From: an uncultured Pseudoxanthomonas sp.
GTDB taxonomy: Bacteria; Pseudomonadota; Gammaproteobacteria; Xanthomonadales; Xanthomonadaceae
Direction of reading: 5' to 3'
Assembly: GCA_937975725.1 (NCBI GenBank)
Contig: CALJUL010000082.1
Span: 1 to 46,211 of the forward strand
Length of the DNA stretch: 46,211 nucleotides
The position numbers and the translations under genes were made by a program. Each line of letters starts with the position of its first letter. Within the stretch, counting starts at the first letter, position 1. The notes below the pieces were generated by a model. The model did not search any database. It worked only from the letters and a program-made list of their open reading frames with translations, and was not told the DNA's origin. This document shows positions 33,464 to 41,086 of the stretch, piece after piece.

Positions 33464-35488
33464 TTAGCGGGCCACGAAGCGGATCGCCTGGCCGCCGCCG
33501 GGGGCGAGTTTAAGGGTGAGGGTATCGGCGCGGGTCACTTCGCGCGATTCGATGGCGATGTCCTCGCGCGCCGTCTTCCAGTCGGCCTTGTCGCCGTCGC
33601 GGTAGATCTGCGCGGTGTAGCGGCGGCCGTCGTCCAGGAAGTCCAGCGGCACGGTCAGCGTGCGCGGGTTCTCGTCGGTCAGCGAGCCGAGGTACCAGTT
33701 CTTGCCGCCGCGCTCCTTGCGCGCGATGGTCACGTAGTCGCCCACCTCGCCGTTCAGCACGCGGGTGTCCTCCCAGTCCACCGGCACGTCCTTGATGAAC
33801 TGGAACGGCGCCGGGTTCTTCTCGTAGTTCTCCAGCAGGTCGGCCGCCATCTGCAGCGGGCTGTAGATCACCACGTACAGCGCGAGCTGCTTGGCCCAGG
33901 TGGTGGCGATGCCGTCCGGCGCACGGGTCTTCATGCCGAAGATGCCCGGCGTGTAGTCCATCGGGCCGGCCAGCAGGCGGGTGAACACCAGGTTGGCCTC
34001 GTGCTCGGGCGGGTTGCCGGGCTGGCCCCAGGCGCTGAACTCCATGCCGCGCGCGCCTTCGCGGGTGATCCAGTTGGGATAGGTGCGGCGCAGGCCGGTG
34101 TCCTTGACCGGCTCGTGCGGGTTGACCGCGATGTGGCGCTTGGCGGCCTCGGCCACCACCTTCAGGTGGTGGCGCGCCATGTCCTGGCCCTCGTGCCAGG
34201 CGTAGTGGCGCTTGCCGTCCGCGCCGGCCACCTTGGCCTGGCTGGCGTCGGCCACGTAGCCGGTCTTCACCGCCGGCACGCCGACGCGGCGGTACAGGTC
34301 GAAGGCGTCGCCCATCTGTTCTTCGTAGTGCGCGGCGTTGCCCGAGGTCTCGTGGTGGCCGATCAGCACCACGCCCTTGCTGCGCGCGTATTCGCTTAGC
34401 GCCGGCAGGTCGAAGTCCGGATACGACTGGGTGAAGCTGAAATCGTCGCCGTTGCCGAACCAGTCCGCGTTCCAGCCCACGTTCCAGCCTTCCACCAGCA
34501 CGCCGCCGAAGCCGTGCCTGGCCGCGAAGTCGATGTGCTTGCGCACGTTCTCGTTGGTGGCGCCGTGGCGCGGGCCGTAGGACCAGGTCTTCAGGTCCAG
34601 GTGCATCTCCCACCACACGCCGACGTATTTCATCGGCTTGACCCACGACACGTCGCCCAGCGCGTTGGGCTCGTTGAGGTTGAGCGTCAGCGCCGACATC
34701 GCCAGGCCGGCGGCATCGTCGCTCAGCAGCAGCGTGCGCCACGGCGTGTCGAACGGCGCGGCGCGCACCACCTTGCCTTCGCCGATGCCGGGCGTCAGGT
34801 CGGCCTTCAGGCGGCGGTCCTCCACGCGGGTCAGGTTCATGCCGCTGTAGTCGACCAGCGCGGCCTCGTGGATGGACAGGTGGGTGCCGTCGTCGAACCT
34901 GAAGGTGATCGGCGTCTGCGCATCGCCCACCTGCTGCACCGGCGTGCGGTGGTACAGGTATTCCTCGCGGTTCCACTCGCCGGCGGGGATCCACCACGCC
35001 GTCGCATCGCGCGCCAGCGTGAACTCGGTCAGCTCCTCGCCGATCTTCACCTGCTTCAGCTCCGGCTGGTCGGGAAAGCGGTAGCGGAAGCCCACGCCGT
35101 CGTCGAACACGCGGAACACCACGTCGAAGCTGCGGAACGGCCTGACCTTCTCCTTCAGCGTGACCGCCAGTTCGTTGTAGTGGTTGCGGACCAGGCGGCG
35201 CTCGCCCCAGGGCTGCTCCCAGGTCTCGTCGAAGCTGCGCGTGCGCGGGTTGCCGAACTCCAGGTGGCGCTCGAACTTGGGCGCGTCGAGCAGCAGGAAG
35301 CCCAGGCGCGAGGGCGCGATCACCGGCCGGCCCTTGCGCGTCACCGCGTAGGCGGGACGGCCGTCGTTGTCGGTGGACAGTTCCACCACGATCGAGCCGT
35401 CGGGCGAGGCCACGCGCGGCCCGGGTGCGGCATGCGCCGCGGCGGCGGAAAGCAGGACGACGAGCGGAAGGAAGGAGCGGAAGATCAT
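33464..35488 (-). CDS. Glycoside hydrolase family 97 protein (alpha-glucosidase-like)
   Basis: A 674-residue exported glycosidase. Residues 1-20 are a signal peptide (AHA-A). Residues about 25-270 are the N-terminal beta-sandwich, 280-570 the catalytic barrel and the rest a C-terminal beta domain, as in SusB. Candidate active-site acids are Glu380 (HHETSG), Glu483 (GARGMEFSAW) and Glu495 (NPPEHE). The retaining members' nucleophile Asp in KVDFM is replaced by Gly in the AVKTGYV segment. From what I recall of Bacteroides GH97 enzymes this is the pattern of the inverting alpha-glucosidase subgroup. The ATG at 35488 removes a long overlap with the next gene. It is the last gene of the phoH-corC run, 44 nt after the DUF4105 gene. 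Substrate is inferred. Confidence 0.92.
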   Translation of the reverse strand: MIFRSFLPLVVLLSAAAAHAAPGPRVASPDGSIVVELSTDNDGRPAYAVTRKGRPVIAPSRLGFLLLDAPKFERHLEFGNPRTRSFDETWEQPWGERRLVRNHYNELAVTLKEKVRPFRSFDVVFRVFDDGVGFRYRFPDQPELKQVKIGEELTEFTLARDATAWWIPAGEWNREEYLYHRTPVQQVGDAQTPITFRFDDGTHLSIHEAALVDYSGMNLTRVEDRRLKADLTPGIGEGKVVRAAPFDTPWRTLLLSDDAAGLAMSALTLNLNEPNALGDVSWVKPMKYVGVWWEMHLDLKTWSYGPRHGATNENVRKHIDFAARHGFGGVLVEGWNVGWNADWFGNGDDFSFTQSYPDFDLPALSEYARSKGVVLIGHHETSGNAAHYEEQMGDAFDLYRRVGVPAVKTGYVADASQAKVAGADGKRHYAWHEGQDMARHHLKVVAEAAKRHIAVNPHEPVKDTGLRRTYPNWITREGARGMEFSAWGQPGNPPEHEANLVFTRLLAGPMDYTPGIFGMKTRAPDGIATTWAKQLALYVVIYSPLQMAADLLENYEKNPAPFQFIKDVPVDWEDTRVLNGEVGDYVTIARKERGGKNWYLGSLTDENPRTLTVPLDFLDDGRRYTAQIYRDGDKADWKTAREDIAIESREVTRADTLTLKLAPGGGQAIRFVAR

Positions 35489-35532
35489 GCGGCCCTCGCA
35501 GGGTGGAGAGGCTGCATCGTGCGTGCCCGGGT

Positions 35533-36711
35533 TCAGCGCGACAAGTTCCGCGGCATGAATACGTATGCGAGCGCGGCGTGGACCGGCAGCAGCAGGGCGA
35601 TCCACGGCTGGTTGTATTGCAGCGGCAGCGGCAGCCAGTGCAGGAACCACGCGAGCATCGCGCCGCCGGCGACGGCCACCGTCAGCCAGCCGAACCAGGT
35701 CGGCGGCGTGCGGCGGCGCAGCACGGCGATTGCGCCGGGCAGCAGCAATGCGCACAGCGGGTTGAACAGCAGCAGGTTGCGGTTGGCCCAGGCCGCCCAA
35801 TGATCGGTGAAGCCCCACAGGTAGACCATCACGGCACCGGCGGCGACGCACAGCAGCCAGAACGGCACCGCGAACAGCAGCACCGCGCGCGGCCGGCGGC
35901 GGCCGGCGAACGCGACCAGCAGCGCCAGCGCGACGCCCGCGCCCAGCCACGGCAGCCAACGGCGCGGTGTTTCCGCCGGCTCCGGCGCGATGCGGTGCGG
36001 CAGCAACTGCATTTCCGACTGCACCAGCGGACGGCCGGCGGCGTTCTTCGCTTCGCGCAGGCTGTCGGCCAGGCGCATCGGTACGTAGGCTTCCTCCCAG
36101 CGCGACATCGGCCGGTCGGCGGCCGGGCCCAGGCCCACGTCGAAGCCCAGCCACATCCACGGCGCCGGCGAGGCCAGCCGCACCGCTTCGCTGCGCAGCG
36201 TGTTGCCGCGCGAACGGCCCGACAACTGCGACTTCAGCGCGCCGCCGAGCGCCGCATCCAGCGCGTCGCGCACCTGGGTGGAACAGTTGGAGGCGAAGTA
36301 GTCGTAGCGGTAGCGCGCGTTCTCCGGCTTCGCGTGTTCGGCCAGCGCGTCGGCCAGCGACTGCGCCTGCGCCGGCGCCAGGTCCAGCCATTGCAGCGAG
36401 ACGCCGCGGCCTTCGTCGCGGTACTGCAGCAGGTCCTGCTCGAACGGCAGCGCGACCAGGTAGTACATCATCCGGCCGCGGGCGAAGTTGGACACGAAGT
36501 CCGCCTCGCCGGGATCGAAGAAGCCGAAGTTGTACGAGGTCGCCGCGCCGGTGGCCGGATCGACCACGACGATGGCGTTGTGGCCGAAGCGCTCGAAGAA
36601 CACTTCGCCGGGCTGCATCGTCGCCACGCCGATCCGCGGCGTCGCCCAGGCGCCCGCGGCCAGCAGCCACAGCAGGCAGGCGCAGGCCAGGCGCACGAGC
36701 GCCTCAGGCAT
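35533..36711 (-). CDS. DUF4105/Lnb-type membrane protein, candidate lipoprotein N-acyltransferase
   Basis: A 392-residue protein with a signal peptide or anchor (residues 1-23, AWA-T). A periplasmic domain (about 25-245) carries FGHNA at 42-46 and NCST at 142-145, so His44 and Cys143 are plausible catalytic residues of a papain-like fold. Five hydrophobic helices follow at about 253-270, 276-300, 310-331, 339-360 and 369-387, including the conserved FTDHW...NLLLFNPL segment. This is the full architecture of the Bacteroidota lipoprotein N-acyltransferase Lnb as I remember it. The gene starts within corC (8-nt overlap, GGAG 9 nt before ATG), where lnt sits in E. coli. That function is inference; no lnt is in the window, but one may exist elsewhere. 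Confidence 0.85.
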   Translation of the reverse strand: MPEALVRLACACLLWLLAAGAWATPRIGVATMQPGEVFFERFGHNAIVVVDPATGAATSYNFGFFDPGEADFVSNFARGRMMYYLVALPFEQDLLQYRDEGRGVSLQWLDLAPAQAQSLADALAEHAKPENARYRYDYFASNCSTQVRDALDAALGGALKSQLSGRSRGNTLRSEAVRLASPAPWMWLGFDVGLGPAADRPMSRWEEAYVPMRLADSLREAKNAAGRPLVQSEMQLLPHRIAPEPAETPRRWLPWLGAGVALALLVAFAGRRRPRAVLLFAVPFWLLCVAAGAVMVYLWGFTDHWAAWANRNLLLFNPLCALLLPGAIAVLRRRTPPTWFGWLTVAVAGGAMLAWFLHWLPLPLQYNQPWIALLLPVHAALAYVFMPRNLSR

Positions 36712-37579
36712 CGGCCAGCACTCCGACGTGGAAGGCATGCACGCGGCGCGCGTCGGCGTTGGCCACGCGGAAGGCGAAGCGGCCCAGGGTCAGTTCCTCG
36801 CCGGTCTCGGGCAGGTGGCCGATGGCGGCGGTGACCAGGCCGCCGATGGTGTCGTACTCGTCGTCGGGGAAATCGGCGCCGAAGCGCTCGTTGAAGTCGG
36901 CGATGGGCGTCAGCGCGTCCACCACGAACTGGCCGTCGGCCTGCGCGGCGATCAGCGCGGCGCCGTCCTCGGCCTCGTCGTGCTCGTCGTCGATCTCGCC
37001 GACGATCTGCTCCAGCACGTCCTCGATGGTCACCAGCCCGGCCACGCCGCCGTATTCGTCCACCACGATCGCCATGTGGTTGCGCGAGAGGCGGAACTCC
37101 TTGAGCAGCAGGTTGAGCTTCTTCGATTCCGGGATCAGCACCGCCGGGCGCAGCAGTTCGCGCACGCTGCCGGGGCCGTTGTCGGACACCACGCCGCGCA
37201 GCAGGTCCTTGGCCAGCAGGATGCCGAGGATCTCGTCCTTGTCGTCGCCGTGCACGGGGAAGCGCGAATGGCCGGATTCCACCACGTCCTTCATCAGGTC
37301 CAGGAAGCGGGCCTCCACCGGCAGCGAGACCATCTGCGCGCGCGGCACCATCACGTCGCCCACGGTCAGCTCGGCGACCGCGATGGCGCCTTCCATCATC
37401 CGCAGGGTGTCGCCGGCGATCAGGCCGTCGGACTGCGCGTCGCGCAGGATGGCGACCAGGTCGTCGCGGGTGCTGGGGTCGCCGGAGAACGCCGAACTCA
37501 GGCGGTCCAGCCAGGAGCGCCGTTTCTCCGCAGGCTTGTCGGTGCTTTCCGGCGCGAGGGTACTGTCGTCTTCTGACAT
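36704..37579 (-). CDS. corC: CorC/YbeX family CBS-domain protein
   Basis: A 291-residue soluble protein of the CorC/HlyC family. It lacks the N-terminal DUF21 membrane domain of the larger members, like E. coli YbeX. Residues about 70-190 hold two CBS domains (VGDVMVPRAQM and the EYGGVAGLVTIEDVLEQIVGEI segment that joins to the C-terminal domain). Residues about 205-285 are the CorC_HlyC domain with FNERFGADFPDDEYDTIGG. It is linked to magnesium/cobalt homeostasis and, in the ybeZYX cluster, to ribosome maturation. It is preceded by a 96-nt gap and overlaps the DUF4105 gene. Confidence 0.93.
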   Translation of the reverse strand: MSEDDSTLAPESTDKPAEKRRSWLDRLSSAFSGDPSTRDDLVAILRDAQSDGLIAGDTLRMMEGAIAVAELTVGDVMVPRAQMVSLPVEARFLDLMKDVVESGHSRFPVHGDDKDEILGILLAKDLLRGVVSDNGPGSVRELLRPAVLIPESKKLNLLLKEFRLSRNHMAIVVDEYGGVAGLVTIEDVLEQIVGEIDDEHDEAEDGAALIAAQADGQFVVDALTPIADFNERFGADFPDDEYDTIGGLVTAAIGHLPETGEELTLGRFAFRVANADARRVHAFHVGVLADA

Positions 37580-37675
37580 CTCGTGGGAGCGGTCGCCCGC
37601 TGCGGGCGTGGGCTCCAGTCTAACCCGGTTGCGGCGGCGATGCAGGCGCCGGGCCCGGTGCGGCGCGGGCGCCGC

Positions 37676-38254
37676 TCAGGCGTCGGCGGGCGCTTGCGCA
37701 GGCGGGGTTTCCGGCGCCTCGTCCTCTTCCGGCAGGTCGAAGCTGTAGCTGCACCCGACCAGGGTCTTGCCAGGATGCGAGGACACGTTGCTGACGTTGA
37801 GCACCGCCGATTCGATGACGGTGGCGCCGGTGCGCGCGTCGCGGGTCTCCACGCTGCGCAACTCCTTGCCGAACATCGCCTTGGCCGGCGTGTCGATGGC
37901 GGTTTCCAGTTCCAGTTGCCGGGCCAGCGGGCGCGGGTCGGGCAGGTCGAGAATGGCCAGCACGCTGTCGCCGGTGAAGGCGACCCGGTCGCTGTCGTGG
38001 CCGAACACCCGGATCGGCTGCGCCAGCCGGTACTCGGTCATGAACATGTTCGACTGGGGCAGCGGCTGCCAGCCCAGCGCCACCGCCTTCAGCGGGTCCT
38101 TCAGCGCCGGCGCCAGGGCCAGGTAGGCATGGATGTCGCTGCGGCATTCGATCAGCGCCGGCAGGTCCGGCGTCGCCACGGCGGCGTCGCCGTCCGCGGC
38201 GGCGGCCAGGGCGGGGAGCAGCGCCAGCAGGGAGGCGGGCAGCAGGCGTCGCAT
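37676..38254 (-). CDS. Secreted protein of unknown function
   Basis: A 192-residue protein I do not recognise. Residues 1-20 are a signal peptide (AAA-D). The mature part has exactly two cysteines, Cys37 (IECRSD) and Cys168 (VGCSYSF), which could form one disulfide. The last 17 residues are acidic and Pro/Ala-rich and probably disordered. It starts 3 nt after the ybeY stop, so it is surely co-transcribed, and precedes corC by 96 nt. Codon use matches its neighbours. In other ybeY-corC clusters I know, no such gene is present, so it may be a lineage-specific addition acting in the periplasm. Confidence 0.8.
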   Translation of the reverse strand: MRRLLPASLLALLPALAAAADGDAAVATPDLPALIECRSDIHAYLALAPALKDPLKAVALGWQPLPQSNMFMTEYRLAQPIRVFGHDSDRVAFTGDSVLAILDLPDPRPLARQLELETAIDTPAKAMFGKELRSVETRDARTGATVIESAVLNVSNVSSHPGKTLVGCSYSFDLPEEDEAPETPPAQAPADA

Positions 38255-38257
38255 GGC

Positions 38258-38746
38258 TCAGTCTTCCGCGTAGGGATCGGCGATGCCGAGTTCGGCCAGG
38301 ATCTCGCGTTCGAGTTGTTCCATGCACTCGGCGTCCTTGTCGTCCTCGTGGTCCCAACCCAGCAGGTGCAGCGCGCCGTGCACGGTCATGTGCGCGTAGT
38401 GCGCGGCCAGCGGCTTCTTCTGCTCCTTCGCCTCGCGCGCCACCACCGGCGCGCAGATCACCAGGTCGCCCAGCAGCGGCATCTTCACGCCCTTGGGCAG
38501 CTTGACGCCCTCGGCGATCTCGGCCGGGAAGCTGAGCACGTTGGTGGCGTAGTCCTTGCCGCGGTAGTGGCGGTTGAGCGCGCGGCCTTCCTTCGCATCG
38601 ACGATGCGGATGGCCAGGTCGGCCTCGCGGATGCGGCCCTCCAGCGCCGCCGCCACCCACTTGCGGAAGCTGACGGCCGACGGGATGCCGGCGCGCGGCA
38701 AGGCGTAGGTCACGGAGACGTCGAGACGTGTAGGGCCCTGGGTCAT
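38258..38746 (-). CDS. ybeY: Endoribonuclease / rRNA maturation factor YbeY
   Basis: A 162-residue zinc-dependent single-strand RNase that acts in 16S rRNA 3'-end maturation and ribosome quality control. The metal motif H3xH5xH is His123, His127 and His133 in HGALHLLGWDH. The conserved Arg and Asn precede it (RALNRHYRGKDYATNVLSFP). The start is ATG at 38746, because the longer frame runs through a REP palindrome. It is downstream of phoH with a 100-nt gap filled by the palindrome, and 3 nt upstream of the secreted unknown. Length is typical. Confidence 0.95.
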   Translation of the reverse strand: MTQGPTRLDVSVTYALPRAGIPSAVSFRKWVAAALEGRIREADLAIRIVDAKEGRALNRHYRGKDYATNVLSFPAEIAEGVKLPKGVKMPLLGDLVICAPVVAREAKEQKKPLAAHYAHMTVHGALHLLGWDHEDDKDAECMEQLEREILAELGIADPYAED

Positions 38747-38772
38747 GGCGCGAACGTGGAAACCTCTGTAGG

Positions 38773-38825
38773 GGGGCTTCAGCCCCGATGCTTTTCCCGG
38801 GCGGTGCGGTCGGGGCTGAAGCCCC
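38773..38825. repeat. REP palindrome between phoH and ybeY
   Basis: Arms 38773-38788 and 38810-38825 are perfect 16-nt inverted repeats of the GGGGCTTCAGCCCC family with a 21-nt loop. Each arm can also fold on itself. It lies between two genes that form one operon in most Gammaproteobacteria, so it may act as an intercistronic processing or attenuation site. Confidence 0.88.
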
Positions 38826-38846
38826 GACTGCAGGAGGAAAGGCGGG

Positions 38847-39830
38847 TCACGCCGGCCCGGTCTCGGCATCCTTGCCGTCCCGCACATCGTAAGCCTGCAC
38901 GATGCGCGCGACCAGCGGGTGGCGCACCACATCGCGGCTGGTGAAGAAGGTGAACGAGATGCCGTCCACGCTGCGCAGCACGTCCAGCGCGTCCTTCAGG
39001 CCGGACTTGACGTTGCGCGGCAGGTCGACCTGGGTCAGGTCGCCGGTGACCACGGCGGTGCTGCCGTAGCCGATGCGCGTGAGGAACATCTTCATCTGCT
39101 CGATGGTGGTGTTCTGCGCTTCGTCCAGGATGACGAACGCATCGTTGAGCGTGCGCCCGCGCATGTACGCCAGCGGCGCGATCTCGATGACGTTCTTCTC
39201 CAGCAGCTTGACCACCTTCTCCACGCCCAGCATCTCGTACAGCGCGTCGTACAGCGGGCGCAGGTAGGGATCGACCTTCTGCGACAGGTCGCCGGGCAGG
39301 AAGCCGAGCTTCTCGCCGGCCTCCACCGCCGGGCGCACCAGGATTAGGCGCTGCACGCGCGATTCGTTCAGCGCTTCCACCGCGCTGGCGACGGCGAGGA
39401 AGGTCTTGCCGGTGCCGGCCGGGCCGATGCCGAAGTTGATGTCGTGAGTGGCGATGGCGTGCAGGTACTTGGCCTGGTTGGCGCCGCGGCCGCGCACGGT
39501 GCCGCGCTTGACCTTGATCGCCACGTCCTGCGGCAGGTAGCCGTCGCCGGCCACGCGGTCCACGTTGGCGTCGTTCAGATGCAGGTGGATGGCCTCGCTG
39601 TCGAGCGCCTCGCCGGCGGCTTCCTCGTACAGGCTGCGCAGCAGCTTCTCCGCCGCGGCGACGGCCTTCTCCGGGCCGGTGATGCGGAAGACCGCGCCGC
39701 GGTTGGCGATCTCCACGCCCAGCCGCAGCTCGATCTGGCGCAGGTGGGCGTCGAACGGCCCGGCCAGGTTGGCCAGGCGCTCGGTGTTCTCGGGTTCCAG
39801 GGTGAATTCGCGCTTGCTGGGGACGGTCAT
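38847..39830 (-). CDS. ybeZ: PhoH-like ATPase (YbeZ)
   Basis: A 327-residue P-loop ATPase. The N-terminal part (1-110) contains a KH-like segment. The ATPase domain has Walker A GPAGTGKT at residues 136-143 and Walker B VILDEAQN at about 233-240. RPAVEAGEKLGFLPGD and VVTGDLTQVDLP are family marks. YbeZ partners YbeY and is thought to act in RNA or ribosome metabolism. Linkage to ybeY and corC is conserved in Gammaproteobacteria. A 28-nt gap separates it from the upstream 97-residue unknown, suggesting one transcript. Confidence 0.95.
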   Translation of the reverse strand: MTVPSKREFTLEPENTERLANLAGPFDAHLRQIELRLGVEIANRGAVFRITGPEKAVAAAEKLLRSLYEEAAGEALDSEAIHLHLNDANVDRVAGDGYLPQDVAIKVKRGTVRGRGANQAKYLHAIATHDINFGIGPAGTGKTFLAVASAVEALNESRVQRLILVRPAVEAGEKLGFLPGDLSQKVDPYLRPLYDALYEMLGVEKVVKLLEKNVIEIAPLAYMRGRTLNDAFVILDEAQNTTIEQMKMFLTRIGYGSTAVVTGDLTQVDLPRNVKSGLKDALDVLRSVDGISFTFFTSRDVVRHPLVARIVQAYDVRDGKDAETGPA

Positions 39831-39858
39831 GGGGCGGGGATCGTGCGTGTCTCGAAGG

Positions 39859-40152
39859 CTAGTGGCGGGTCAGGCCGTCGGTGTCGTCCACCGGCCACTG
39901 GTTGAATACGTAGACCTCGTCGTCGACGAGGGCCTGGTCGAAGTGTTCGGCGTCGGGCGCGAAGTCGCGCTTGACCTGCTCGGGCTCGTCCTCCACCGCG
40001 ACGACCTCCCAGCCCTGCCGGCGGATGAACTCGCTGGCGCGCCGCAGGGGCTCGTCGGCGAAACCGGGCCGCTGATAGCAGGTGACGAAGGCGCCGCCGG
40101 CCTCGGCGAAGTCGGGACTGTCGGGTAGCGGACGGGCTTCCAGCGTGAACAC
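39859..40152 (-). CDS. Conserved-looking small protein of unknown function
   Basis: At least 97 residues, acidic, with no signal peptide or recognised domain. It ends 28 nt before phoH and is probably co-transcribed. The GTG at 40152 has no Shine-Dalgarno, while the frame stays open upstream and reads SLDNPRLWVFTLEA. An ATT at 40179-40177 is preceded at 8 nt by AGGA, so the true start may be that rare codon, adding nine residues. A stretch RRASEFIRRQGWEVVAVEDE followed by VYVFNQWPVDD looks like a small alpha/beta protein. No function can be assigned. Confidence 0.7.
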   Translation of the reverse strand: MFTLEARPLPDSPDFAEAGGAFVTCYQRPGFADEPLRRASEFIRRQGWEVVAVEDEPEQVKRDFAPDAEHFDQALVDDEVYVFNQWPVDDTDGLTRH

Positions 40153-40272
40153 CCACAGGCGGGGGTTATCCAGGGAAATGGCGGCGGTCCTGGCGAATGC
40201 AAGGCGGGCGCGCAGGGTAGCGCGATGCCCCGGCAGGGACCAGCCGCCGCCGTTCGTCGGACCGGTCTTGAA

Positions 40273-40296
40273 ATTTAATTAATCAGAAAATTAAAT
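40273..40296 (+). promoter_or_regulatory. AT-rich palindrome overlapping the tetR start, candidate operator
   Basis: ATTTAATT at 40273-40280 and its exact complement AATTAAAT at 40289-40296 form an 8-8-8 palindrome in an AT island that is unique in this GC-rich window. The right arm includes the first two bases of the tetR start codon. Such placement suits autorepression by the encoded TetR protein, whose family binds palindromes in its own promoter. No Shine-Dalgarno precedes the ATG, so a leaderless message is possible. Binding is inference. The remaining 40180-40272 holds the divergent promoters. Confidence 0.6.
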
Positions 40297-41086
40297 GAGC
40301 GCCATGAAGACGCCCCGACCACGTTCAGGCACCCGTCCGCCGCCCGCCCCCGCATCTGCATCCACGCAGGTGGCCACGGCTGTGGCCAGGCCCGCGAAAA
40401 CATCCACGAAAACGCCCGCGAAGAAATCTGCTACGGGCCCGTCACGCCCGCGCGCGCCCGGCCGGCGCCCGACCGCCGAATCGGCCGACCTGCGCGCGAC
40501 CCTGCTCGATGCCGCGCTGGCCTGCTTCGTGCGCCGTGGCATCGCGGCCAGTTCGCTGCGCGACATCGCCGCCGAGGCCGGAGTGACGCCGGCGCTGGTG
40601 CATTACTACTTCGGCGACAAGGCGCAGTTGCAGCAGGCGGTAGTGGCCGAACGGCTGTTGCCGGTGGTGGCGCAGATGCGCGCGCCGGTGGCGCAGGCCG
40701 GCGGCGACGTGGCCGGGCTGGTGGCCGGCTTCGTGCAGGGCATCGGCGGCGTGGTGGCGCGGCATCCGTGGTTGCCCACGCTCTGGGTGCGCGAGATCCT
40801 CTGCGAAGGCGGTGCGCTGCGCGGGATGATGATCGACCGGATCGGCCCGATGCTGCCGCAAATGATGTCGGCGCACTTCGCCGAGGCGCAGCGGAGCGGC
40901 CGGCTCAATCCGGACCTCGATCCGCGCCTGCTGGTGGTGTCGCTGGTGGGCCTGACCATGTTCCCGCTGGCCAGCGCGCCGATCTGGCGCCAGTTGTTCG
41001 GCGCCGACGACCTCGATTTCGACGACCTGCGCCGGCACACGCTGGTGCTGCTGGACCGCGGACTGGAGTTGGACCATGCGCAATGA
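40295..41086 (+). CDS. TetR family transcriptional regulator
   Basis: A 263-residue regulator. Residues 1-58 are a Pro/Ala/Lys-rich low-complexity tail, unusual for TetR proteins. Residues about 66-112 are the helix-turn-helix domain (ACFVRRGIAASSLRDIAAEAGV then ALVHYYFGDK, the typical YYxFxxK ending). The rest is a helical ligand-binding domain. It overlaps the adaptor gene by 11 nt, forming an operon with the efflux module, and the layout resembles CecR-YbhGFSR of E. coli. The second in-frame Met (residue 4) could also be the start. It likely represses its own operon through the palindrome over its start codon. Confidence 0.9.
   Translation: MSAMKTPRPRSGTRPPPAPASASTQVATAVARPAKTSTKTPAKKSATGPSRPRAPGRRPTAESADLRATLLDAALACFVRRGIAASSLRDIAAEAGVTPALVHYYFGDKAQLQQAVVAERLLPVVAQMRAPVAQAGGDVAGLVAGFVQGIGGVVARHPWLPTLWVREILCEGGALRGMMIDRIGPMLPQMMSAHFAEAQRSGRLNPDLDPRLLVVSLVGLTMFPLASAPIWRQLFGADDLDFDDLRRHTLVLLDRGLELDHAQ

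Noticed and set aside
33464..36670. 1068-residue fusion of the GH97 enzyme with an N-terminal domain
   Set aside because: The N-terminal part is an Arg/Ala-rich shadow of the DUF4105 gene in another frame; the GH97 signal peptide starts at ATG 35488.
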